From: Rhyacichthys aspro | Lineage: Eukaryota; Chordata; Actinopteri; Gobiiformes; Rhyacichthyidae | Length of the DNA: 64,000 bases | Direction of reading: 5' to 3' | NCBI GenBank assembly: GCA_036850595.1 | Contig: CM072151.1 | Location: 23,838,597 to 23,902,596 of the forward strand | In this document: piece by piece, positions 55,202 to 64,000 of the stretch | Numbering within the stretch: position 1 is the stretch's first letter | Layout: the number at the start of each line of letters is the position of its first letter | Translations under genes and position numbers: made by a program | The notes under the pieces: generated by a model | Databases searched by the model: none | Seen by the model: the letters and a program-made list of their open reading frames with translations, nothing else | What the model was told of the DNA's origin: nothing

Positions 55202-56742
55202 CACTGCGTTCCAAATTATTATGCAAATTGTACTTAATTGTCATAAAGATTACATTTTTTGTCTTTCAATGAAACTCATGGATGGTATTGTGTCTGAGGG
55301 CTCTTTGAAACACTGATATCAATCTAAGACACCTGTGATAATGAGTTTGCCAGGTGAGCCCAATTTAAGGAAAAACTACTAAAGGAGGATGTTCCACATT
55401 ATTAAGCAGACCACCATTTTCAAGCAATATGGGAAAGAAAAAGGATCTCTCTGCTGCTGAAAAGCATGAAATAGTTAAATGCCTTGGACAAGGTATGAAA
55501 ACTTTAGATATTTCACGTAAGCGTGATCATCGTACTGTTAAGAAATTTGTGGCTGTTTCAGAGCACACGCAGGTTCGTGCAGATAAACGAAAAATGTGGA
55601 AGGTTTCTGCCAGACAAATACATCGGATTAAGAGAGCAGCTGCTAAAAATCCATTACAAAGCAGCAAACAGATATTTGAAGCTGCTGGTGCTTCTGGAGT
55701 CCCGCGAACATCAAGGTGTAGGATCTTCCAGAGGCTTGCAGCTGTGCATAAACCCTCTATTCGGCCCCTAAACAATGCTCACAAACAGAAACGGCTGCAG
55801 TGGGCCCAGAAATACCTGAAGTAATTTTCAAACAGTCTTGTTCACTGATGAGTGCCATGCAACCCTGGATGGTCCAGATGGATGGAGTGTTGGATGGTTG
55901 GTGGATGGCCACCATGTCCCAACAAGGCTGCAACGTCAGCAAGGAGGTGGCGGAGTCATGTTTTGGGCCGGAATCATGGGGAGAGAGCTGGTTGGCCCCT
56001 TTAGGGTCCCTGAGGGTGTGAAAATGATCTCTGAAAAGTATGTGGAGTTTCTGACTGACAACTTTCTTCCATGGTACAAAAAGAAGAACCGTGCTTTCTG
56101 TAACAAAATCATCTTCGTGCATGACAATGCACCATCTCATGCTGCAAGGAACACCTCTGCATCATTGGCTGCTATGGGCATAAAAGAAGAAGAACTCATG
56201 GTGTGGTCCCCATCCTCCCCTGATCTCAACCCTATTGAGAACCTTTGGAGCATCCTCAAGCAAAAGATCTATGAGGGTGGGAGGCAGTTCACATCCAAAC
56301 AGCAGCTCTGGGAGGCTACTCTGACATCCAGCAAAGAAATTCAAGCAGAAACTCTCCAAACACTCACAAGTTCAATGGATGCAAGAATTGTGATGCTGCT
56401 AACAAATAAAGGGTCCTATGTTAAAATGTAACTTCACCTGTTAAGATGTTTTTGATTGATAGCTTTTGATTTCAGTAAATATGACCTCCTAGTGCTGCAA
56501 ATTATACAAATGGCCATTTTCAGTTCTTTACAACCTATAAAATGTTTTGAAACTCTGTTGTGTGTAATAATTTGGAACAGTACATTTCAAGTTTTTTATT
56601 TTTGAAAAAAATACTGTTATCATTGGGAGGTTTGTTCAACAACATTCAAATTATACTCTAATGGTTAATGACTGTCATTTGCATCGTTTATTTAGACAAA
56701 TCAGCGAAAAATGTCCTTTGCATAATAATTTGGAACGCAGTG
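55202..56742 (+). mobile_element. Tc1/mariner element, DD37E type, both ends and TA duplication intact
   Basis: Terminal inverted repeats of at least 26 bp begin 'CACTGCGTTCCAAATTATTA' at both ends. TA flanks both sides (55200-55201 and 56743-56744). The length is 1541 bp with one transposase gene on the plus strand. Structural integrity is by far the best of all elements in the window, indicating a recent insertion. Confidence 0.95.
55429..56431 (+). pseudogene. DD37E Tc1-like transposase with one frameshift
   Basis: The first frame (55429-55824, 131 codons from ATG) begins 'MGKKKDLSAAEKHEIVKC' and contains the bipartite paired-like helix-turn-helix domain ('GMKTLDISRK', 'RQIHRIKRAAAKNPLQSSK'). 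After a net one-base shift near 55818-55822, the second frame (about 55820-56431) gives the catalytic core: 'LFTDECHATL' (first D), 'IIFVHDNAPSHAARN' (second D) and 'SSPDLNPIENLWSILKQK' (E). I count 37 residues between the second D and the E, the spacing of the DD37E (TRT-like) group rather than the DD34E of most fish Tc1 elements. It ends 'LLTNKGSYVKM'. All three catalytic residues are kept; the frameshift is the only lesion I see. Confidence 0.92.
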
Positions 56743-56744
56743 TA

Positions 56745-57099
56745 TATGTCCATATGAAATATATTTGTTTGAAACTTTTAATCTCTGGTTTTGTTATTTA
56801 AATGACTATATCCCACATATTATCCTAGAGACAGAAATGACTTTTTTCTTCTTTACAGATGTTCACAGATTGTTTTTATTTACACATCATTAACACAATA
56901 GTGTTTCTGTCTCTCTGTCGTTTATGCTCATACACAATATACATATCATTAAAGTCAGTAACCAGTTGCAAACTGATCTCAAAACAGCCAAGGAACAGGA
57001 AATATGTTCAAATAGATTTTATGTATTTTGATATTATAGTACTATGAGTTTAAAATGTGTTTTTTCTTCTTTGGGAAAGGTTTGTCTGTGTAGTCTTAA
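56745..57099. other. AT-rich spacer, nothing recognised
   Basis: Nothing recognised up to the TTAA at 57096-57099. Confidence 0.35.
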
Positions 57100-58085
57100 A
57101 GCTCCAGTACCTGTCTTTTTCAGAACCAAGAGAGAGAGAGAGACAGTTGAGTTTTAAACAGAAGCCCCGCCCTTAGCTCCTTACTCACTCTAACAAACCC
57201 CTCCCAGGCTTTTCTCTCGTCTCGTGCGTGAATTCATGTGCGCATCTTATACGCGTGCACAACTCGAGACGGACATGCTCACTGTTTATAGACCACTAAT
57301 CCTGTCCCAACACAAATCATGACAGTACTAGGAAACTGGTGTTAGCTGAGCGTGTGGAGCACTGAAATTATGGGTCTCAAGAGCGATAAGTCCCGGAGAC
57401 TACAGCACTAGCAATATTAGCATTAGCAACATAAGGCTAAGCCCTAGCAACGTATGGCTTACATCTGTTTGCAATTTGTTTAAAATGTAACAAGACAAGA
57501 GAAACTGACCACAATGCTAATAAAAATATAGTGAATAGAAAGTTAGTTACCAGTCTAGAAGATAAGCAGCCAGCTCAGAGTCCAATTTTAGACCAATGCA
57601 GTTGCGCAGTTCTCTCCATCTTTGGAATGCAGTTCCAATATTTATTGGCGTTTTATTTCTTTTATCGTCCCATTTGCGCTTTTCTGGTCTCTTTACTCCT
57701 TCTGTTTTCCTTTGTTTATGATGTTTAGCAGTATATGCAGTAACAGCTAATGCAGGAGTAGCTACCTTGCCCTCTGAGACTTCGGCCGTCATGCTGTCTC
57801 TGTTCACCAGTTGTGCACACACAGACCATGGCAAAGACATTGTACAGCAACAGCCAATGGGGTTCTCTGTTAAGTCGCTGGGCATCAGTAGGCTTGTGAT
57901 TGACCAAGAACTCCCCGTCCCTGTGTTGGAGTTGCTCCTATCTCTGTTGAGTGTTAATTTCTTAAAATTGCTTATAATAAGCAGCAGATGGCATCATAGA
58001 GAATGATTTTTTCAAAAACGATTGCTTTTGCAATATACTATATGGGGTCTAAACCATTTTTTAGATGAAAAATATTTTAGGTACT
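57100..58085 (-). mobile_element. Possible TTAA element with short ORF (weak)
   Basis: TTAA at 57096-57099 is followed by 'AGCTCCAGTACCTG'. A possible opposite end 'AGGTACT' then TTAA lies at 58079-58089, but the inverted match is short. The interior carries the ORF at 57547-57792 and CpG-bearing sequence near 57230-57280. Confidence 0.35.
57547..57792 (-). CDS. 81-codon ORF with basic and helical segments, unrecognised
   Basis: Starts with ATG on the minus strand at 57792, 'MTAEVSEGKVATPALAV'. A lysine/arginine-rich stretch 'KHHKQRKTEGVKRPEKRKW' follows, then 'INIGTAFQRWRELRNCIGL' and 'KLDSELAAYLLDW' before the stop. The last part ('F-x-R-W-R-x-L-x-x-x-x-G-L-K-x-D-x-E-x-A-x-x-L-L-D') is a pattern I associate with small anonymous ORFs in fish DNA transposons, possibly a DNA-binding helix. 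The name of such a domain is not known to me. Confidence 0.4.
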   Translation of the reverse strand: MTAEVSEGKVATPALAVTAYTAKHHKQRKTEGVKRPEKRKWDDKRNKTPINIGTAFQRWRELRNCIGLKLDSELAAYLLDW

Positions 58086-59934
58086 TTAATTTGAATAGTT
58101 TTAATATCTGCTCTGCTTTTACAGAGAGAAAAAGATTAAAAGTTTTTCAACTTTAAATAAACTGTTTATCCCATTAGGAACAGGACAGTAACACTAAGAA
58201 GTTTTTTCCTTCTCTCTGTGACCTTTGATGAGAAACTGCGTATTTTGGCTCTGTGCTTTTCAGTAGGAGATGCAGGGCAAAGCTATAAAAGCATGTTTTA
58301 TTCTTTTTGAATAGATCTTGTAGTGTTCTGTGATCACAACCCCCAGGTCACATCTGCTCCAGATTTGATTATACTACTTTCCTTTTAGGCCATTCTGCAA
58401 CAAGTTTCCATTTAACAGAGATCAAACTGCATAGTTTCCAAAAAAACAAAAACAAAAACTGTTTAAAATTACTTACTTAAACAAGTTGTTGCTAGATTCC
58501 TAATTAACTGTTTTGTCAAAAATGTACAAGAGTTTTTGCAATTGACACCAAATCCAGTACATCTTTAATTGAGTAAAAAAATGTTCAAAAATTAATCTAG
58601 GGTTAAAATGTAGAAATTAGTTTTTTTGTGGGATCCCCATGTTCTTATTTTAATAAAATAATAAGTATGCTCATTAGTTACTGATTATTAGTATTGATAC
58701 ATATTCCAATCTCACAACACTGCTGTTAAAACTGCTTTTTATGTTTCGTGTTGTGTGTCTGCTCTTTCTGCTTTCACACCTCCTTTCTCTGCTCCTCTTA
58801 TGTCACACACACAAGCTATCTCTGATTTCCCGCGGCGGCCCACAGTTTTGGTACATATCGACACGTCAAAGTTAAGAAGTCCCTTGTTTTACGTCTGGCT
58901 TTCACCAGCTTTCCCAATCTTGGCTTTACCCCTCTAATCCAAGCCTGATCTGCACTATCCCACAAACTGGGTTGGAGGCGGCTCCAGCTCCTCAGCCTGC
59001 GGCACTGACCTAGGTCCTAGACATGCCAGCCATCCTTATATTCTCTCTTCTTATCTTTTTCTCTAGTTTAAGCATCAATAGTGAACCACGCATTTTGTTT
59101 TTTTATTTTACCTTTTTCTTCTCTGAGGCTTTATCTCTTTTTCACTTTTATTATTTAAAACACACTCAGAGGCTCACACAGAGGTCACTTACCGTTAGGC
59201 ACGTCTGCTACTAACAACCAGAGGTGACATTTTGTGAGCTTGATTGCTTATTCTTCAACTTCTCATTAATCACTAGTCTCTTATTCCAACTATTTCAACT
59301 AAACCTCCCCTTGTTTTCTATGCGCTTTTGGACTTTACATGCGATCTTTTCATAAAACACCATACACATTATGGACAAACTAAATTTAGCCCTTATAAAA
59401 TTTAGAATTTAGTTGGTCAAGGTTTACTCTAAGCAAATAACCTGTCAATCCTAATGCAGAATTTTAGAAAAGGCTTCTGCTTATCTTATTTAGGGCCCAC
59501 TGATTGCCAGGAGATTCACCAGAAACTAGTACTTTTGTCCATCTGGTGTGGTCATCTACCAATCCCAGGCATATAAAGTTGCATGGCCATGGGCTGTCAA
59601 ACAGAATATACACAGGTCTTCTGTAATCGAGCTCTCGACTATGAGTGCAATAAGGTTTTATATCACTAAAGTCATGATTGGTCAGTCTTCATCGGGAGTT
59701 GTGCGTCTGTCATTGGTTGGACTGCCTTCTTCTTCTGATACGGTCAGTGCGACCTTGACTATCTGTATGCTATTATCAAGTATGGACAGTCAAAAGCAGT
59801 TAGGGAGTAAACTGTTTTAGACTACATGACTGAGGAGGTGAGCAGTCTCAGTTTGAGCAGCTGCCTCAGAAACTTCCTCAAACCAAGGTTAGGAAAAACA
59901 ATAAATGAAAAATGTCATGCTAAGTTCATAATGG
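58086..59934. other. 1.8-kb spacer, nothing recognised
   Basis: A hydrophobic plus-strand frame at 59023-59214 ('MPAILIFSLLIFFSSLS') resembles a leader peptide but stands alone. No gene is supported. Confidence 0.35.
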
Positions 59935-60075
59935 GGTGTAAAAAGTGCATAATCCTAACACTACCTGATTACGTCCAGATTTGGCTAAAAAAATTCAAGT
60001 GTGTTTGATTGACTGCAACTGAGGTTGGGGCAGGCACCTGTGTTGCTGTTGACATGCGGTGACATAATCAGTGGG
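59935..60075 (-). repeat. Second copy of the Ty3/Gypsy 3' coding end
   Basis: About 140 bp ('ggggtgtaaaaagtgcataa' to 'taatcagtgggat') is repeated, about 93% identical by eye, at 61989-62133, where it forms the 3' end of the Gypsy ORF and beyond. Confidence 0.85.
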
Positions 60076-60940
60076 ATGCAGGCAATAAGCAGTACCATCT
60101 CAAATGTACTCACTCACACTCACTAACGTGTGAAACTAGACATTGACTCTGGCTTGTCTTGTTTACACTCATTGTGTAACAAAGTTACACAGTTGCAGTT
60201 CACCTGCAGCTGTACCGCATTTTCCACCCAGAGTCATGCTTTTGTGAATACTTTTGGGGAACACACACAACACAAAAAGTCGAAATATAGGTTTACAACC
60301 AGCTGCAGTACAAACTCTATCATAAAAATGCTGTTTAGACTTCCTCTGCATCAGGATGTGACACTTCTGATTTGGTGACTGGGCTTGTAGCTTACGGATT
60401 TGAGTTCTTATAAAAATCACCTTAGTGAATAAACATGCTGCTTCATATGAATTCCTTTTAAACTCTTTTGCATAAACCACCTCTCATGGTTGTCAAATGA
60501 AAATGCTTCCACAATAATGCAAACACAATACATTTGACATTTTGTCTTCTTTATTATGAAATATATTGTGTGTGGGTATTGATGGGGTGCTTAGTGTCCA
60601 TAACTATTGTTCTAGCGAGGTGGGGTATTACGCTTGTCATTGAGTTCTGAGATGCTGGGTGTGGGGGAGTGGATTATTTTTTAAAGCTATGTGTGTGATT
60701 CTTAGTTTGTTTTTGTTAGAGACTGACACTATGGTATAAAAAACTGTGGGGAAAACACAGCAGTATTGGTTGGATTATGCTCTTATACAGAAATAGTAGA
60801 AGGTAGAGGGCAATGAAAAGGGCACTATGTGAACGAATAGCGTGTAACCTTTGCTGTGAGCGTTTATGGATGTCAGTCAAGGTCAAAGGCAGTGTTGGGC
60901 AAGCTACTTGGAAAATGCTAAGCTACCAGTTACTCTATGT
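60076..60940. other. Spacer, nothing recognised
   Basis: No supported feature. Confidence 0.35.
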
Positions 60941-61440
60941 CAGTGGTGTCAAACTCAATATGGTGAGGGGCCGCAATAGTAAATAAGAATCCTTTCAGGG
61001 GCTGAAGATGGTGGCATTTGGAAGCTTTCATTAAATTTTGAATGTGAGGTGTCATCTTACAAAAGGTATCTTTAACATGAATTTCCTCCTTTCATGAAAA
61101 CTGATTTTAGTTGGATTTGAACAGGTTTTAGATGGATTTGAGAAGGTTTTAGTTGGATTTTAATCATATTTTAGATGGATTTGAACATGTTTTAGTTGGA
61201 TTAAAACAGGTTTTAATTGCATTTGAACAGGTTTTAGATGGATTTGAACAGGTTTTAGATGGATTTGAACAGATTCTATATGGTTTTGAACAGGTTTTAG
61301 TTGAAAAACCTGTTCAAATTTGTCTAAAACCTGTTCAAATCCAATTAAAACCTAGTGCCAAATAATATCACCTACTAAATGTATTGAAGGGCCACATAAG
61401 ACATTGCATTGGCCCCCGGGCCTTGAGTTTGACATATGTG
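60941..61440. mobile_element. 500-bp hAT (Charlie-like) MITE carrying a 21-bp minisatellite
   Basis: It starts 'CAGTGGTGTCAAACTCAATA' and ends with the inverse-like 'TTGAGTTTGACATATGTG'. The 8-bp flanks CTCTATGT (60933-60940) and CTCTACGT (61441-61448) differ at one base. The interior (61103-61354) is a tandem array described separately. Confidence 0.85.
61103..61354. repeat. 21-bp tandem array with inverted terminal units
   Basis: About nine direct units of 'GGTTTTAGATGGATTTGAACA' type, then two to three units in inverse ('aaacctgttcaaatccaatt'), so the array can fold back. One frame reads GFEQVLD repeatedly, an effect of the 21-bp period. Confidence 0.9.
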
Positions 61441-61789
61441 CTCTACGTTAAATGAAGCTTCACTACACTAAAGCGACCCCCCAGAGAAATGTAGCAATCT
61501 AATCTACAATATAATGGCAAAAGTAGTTTACTCTATTAAACTACTTATTAAGCTATTTTTGAAAGGTTATGTATTCAGCTTTCAGATTATGTATAAATAT
61601 CAAATTCCTAAAATTGACCACAAAACCTGTCATATAGGTTTTGTGGTCCAGGGTCACATTTGAGCAATGTCAGTGATTAAACATAGTTTAAACATGTTCA
61701 AAACTGATTGAAAAAAAGTCGAGTTCAGACAGGAACTTGACACAAACAGAGCTCCCTACACGCAATTTACATTAGTGAACTTAAAATAA
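61441..61789. other. Spacer, nothing recognised
   Basis: Contains an inverted pair 'accacaaaacctgtcatata' / 'tataggttttgtggt' near 61617-61648; otherwise featureless. Confidence 0.4.
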
Positions 61790-61838
61790 TAGTTATGTTT
61801 GGTATATATAGTTATGTTTGGTATATATAGTTATGTTT

Positions 61839-61918
<80 letters not shown>
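61790..61918. repeat. 19-bp unit x3 followed by (TA)n
   Basis: 'agttatgtttggtatatat' repeats three times, then about 38 TA units run to 61917. Confidence 0.95.
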
Positions 61919-61920
<2 letters not shown>

Positions 61921-62039
61921 ATAAGAATTGACACCACTGGTATAAATATTGGGGTGGTTGTCCTAGATGGTTTTGATTATTGGGGGCTGGGGTGTAAAAA
62001 GTGCATAAACCTAACACTACCTGATTACGTCCAGATTTG

Positions 62040-64000
62040 GCTAACAAAATTCAAGCGTGTTTGATTGACTGCGACTGAGGTTGGGGCAGGTACTTGTGTT
62101 GCTGTTGACATGCGGTGACTTAATCAGTGGGATCTCTTCTTCAGGAAGTGGGTTTCCACGGTGAATCACCAACCCAGGGAGCCACCAAGTGGGAGGAGGA
62201 AGCTCATCCAGTTGAGCCACTGGGGGTTCGGGTTCTGGAGTCATTGAGTCCTTCTGCAAGATGTCAACAGGACACAGCTGAAGATTTTGCGGTGAATGGT
62301 CCGCGTCAGGGCCTCCTTACCTTCTGGTCGAACGAGGTACACTGGGTGGCCCTCTCCCATTTGCATCACCACCATGAATGACTTGGGGCTCCATCTCGGT
62401 GTTAGCTTTCCTTTAGCCATCCAGCGAAAGTTGCGAATGAGGACACGCTCACCTGGAGGCAGGGGTGCTAGTCCAAAATATACTGGTACCTGTCATCCGG
62501 GCATCCCAGGCAGAGGTAATCCACCCCAATAACCTCAAACGAATAGGATGTGCAGATTGGGTCCAATGGTGCTCTTCTGGATGGCCCAGCTTTAGCGCAA
62601 ACACAATTCTTTAATGTCCTGCAACATTCCCGTCCAGTAACAACGTTCTCATAGGGCTGCTGAGGTCCTCTCACTGCTTGGGTGGTTCATCCCCTCGTAA
62701 AACACCTTCCATTCATCCTTCGTCTCCTGCTTTGGAACAATCACTTGATAAGTGGTGAGTCCAGAACCTGTCTCCTCCACACTCTTCCCAGGACACGATC
62801 TTGGAGTTTAATCTTCTCCCATTCCTTCAATATTCCTTTCAGGTATGGGGAGGTCCCTTCCCATATCTCAGGTCTGGGTAGTCCCTGTTGTTTCCACTGC
62901 TGAAGTGCCAAGAGGTCCGGGTCCTGGGCCTGGCGCTCGTCCCATGATCTGCCTTCGGTTGTAGTTGTCCTCGCTATACACACTGGTCTCTCCAGTCCCT
63001 GCTCGGGAACCTAGAAAGTGCATCAGTGTTTTGTTTTGGGTATCAGGACAATATTTAAATTGTGTACCTGAAGTTAGAGAGCTGGGCAACCCATCGCTGT
63101 TCCACTGCTCCAAGGCGGGCTGTTTACCGGTGCACCAGTGGGTTGTTATCTGTAAAAACAGTAAACTCAGACCCACTCAGGTAGTCTTTAAATTTTTCAG
63201 TTATGGCCCATTTCAATGCCAGCAGCTCCCACTTGAACGAGCTATAATTCTGGTTGTTCTGTAGGCTGGAGGATGCAACTGGCGTAGGCGATGACCCTCT
63301 CCAGCTCCGATGCCCTGAAAGCTGGCTTCGGTGTATAGCCTGAAAAGGCTAGGAGAAGTCTGCATATGCCAGAACAGGAGCATTCAACAAGGCTTCCTTA
63401 AGATAGTCAAAGGCTTGCAGGCATTTGTTTGTCCAGTTCACAGGGGCAGATTTTCTGTCATGTGCAGTGTTTTGGGTCAAAGCATTTAAAGGTGTTGCAA
63501 TCTTTGAGAAGCACAGGATCATTGGTGGTAGTAGCCGGCGAAGCCAAGAAACGATTTTATCTGCCTCACTGTCTGGGGCACTGGCCACTCCCTCACAGCA
63601 GCAGTCTTGGCCGGATCAGTTGCCACTCCCTTCTCACTGATGACATGGCCCAAATAAATGACTTCTCGTTGAAACAGATGGCACATCTTCGGCTGTAGTT
63701 TCAGGCCATGCTGGTCCAGTCTTTGGAACACTTCCTCCAGGTGTTTCACATGGCTGTCGAAATCTGTGGAAAAAAAACACAACATCGTCCAAATAGATCA
63801 GGAGATAGTCATTAACCAGGTTACCTAGGCAGCGCTGCATGAGTCTCTGGAACGTGGCAGGAGCATTGCATAATCCATTGTGGTTAAGTGCATTCAGTTT
63901 ACTGTAGTCCACACAGAACCTCCAATGGCCGTGTTTCTTCTTCACCAAAACTATTGGTTCTGCCCATGGACTGGAGCTTTCTTTTACCACTCCGCTCTCC
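62040..64000 (-). pseudogene. Ty3/Gypsy pol (RT, RNase H, integrase pieces), open at window edge
   Basis: From 64000 downwards: 'VLVKKKHGHWRFCVDYSKLN' (RT), a deletion, 'CNAPATFQRLMQRCL' and 'YLLIYLDDVV' (YLDD box, near 63800); 'LGHVISEKGVATDPAKTAAV' (connection); 'FSKIATPLNALTQNT'; 'VLAYADFS', a stop, then a tether-like RNase H part ('FKWELLALKWAITEKFKDYL', 'FTVFTDNNPLVHR', a stop); an integrase zinc-region relic ('ERCYWTGMLQDIKELC'); the integrase core is missing; then 'GERVLIRNFRWMAKGKLTPR', 'MQMGEGHPVYLVRPEGKEAL' (integrase C-terminal region). The ORF ends near 62041. Many stops and shifts. The 5' half and 5' LTR lie beyond the right edge. Confidence 0.9.

Noticed and set aside
59023..59214. 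Leader-peptide-like hydrophobic ORF
   Set aside because: T-rich DNA easily gives Leu/Phe/Ser runs; no mature protein follows.
59400..59600. Minus-strand phrases like 'GLVDDHTRWTKVLVSG' as a retroviral integrase piece
   Set aside because: Too short and broken to separate from chance.
61153..61365. Frame with GFEQVLD repeats
   Set aside because: The 21-bp tandem array has a period divisible by three, so any stop-free unit gives such a frame.

Overview
The window looks like intergenic or intronic DNA from a ray-finned fish, most likely a teleost. The evidence is the repeat content: Rex-type LINEs (R4/Rex6-like, RTE/Rex3-like, L2/CR1-like), a Penelope-like element with a GIY-YIG tail, several Tc1-like transposons, hAT, Harbinger, CACTA/EnSpm and TTAA-targeting elements, tRNA-derived SINEs, and many (TA)n arrays. 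Nothing bacterial is present, and I found no rRNA or tRNA gene.

Layout. 1-15 kb holds a LINE endonuclease fragment, a truncated TTAA element, a pogo-like MITE, Ty3/Gypsy scraps, a Penelope-like element (minus), an unrecognised 136-codon ORF with a degenerate repeat beside it, one candidate host exon (9062-9245) and more LINE and hAT pieces. 15.9-19.6 kb is a 3.66-kb element with about 0.5-kb terminal inverted repeats and an exon-like ORF. 21.3-24.9 kb has a long-TIR MITE, a SINE with a perfect 13-bp target duplication, and a second TTAA element with a nested SINE. 25-29.4 kb is a Tc1 relic and a nearly full-length R4/Rex6-like LINE between (TA)n arrays. 30-37 kb is mostly anonymous, with a minisatellite, hAT and Harbinger relics and a TTAA element that carries a spliced two-exon coding start.

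37.3-43.3 kb is a nest: a CACTA/EnSpm transposase gene (minus) is split by an L2-type LINE; an RTE LINE sits in the tail of that LINE with a 15-bp target duplication; a 434-bp MITE sits inside the RTE with a 9-bp duplication; and a hAT MITE sits inside the L2 with an 8-bp duplication.

45.4-47.9 kb holds the most gene-like object: five short exons on the plus strand with an ATG, canonical GT-AG junctions and continuous phase (180 codons). I recognise no domain in the product. A TTAA element lies in its third intron. 48.9-64 kb has a SINE, LINE and retrovirus-like relics, an almost intact DD37E Tc1 element with TA duplication, a hAT MITE filled with a 21-bp repeat, and a decayed Ty3/Gypsy pol running off the right edge.

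No intact metabolic or cellular gene can be named. Apart from the five-exon gene and the single exon near 9.1 kb, all convincing coding sequence is transposon-derived and mostly broken. Family names come from motif recognition, not database searches.
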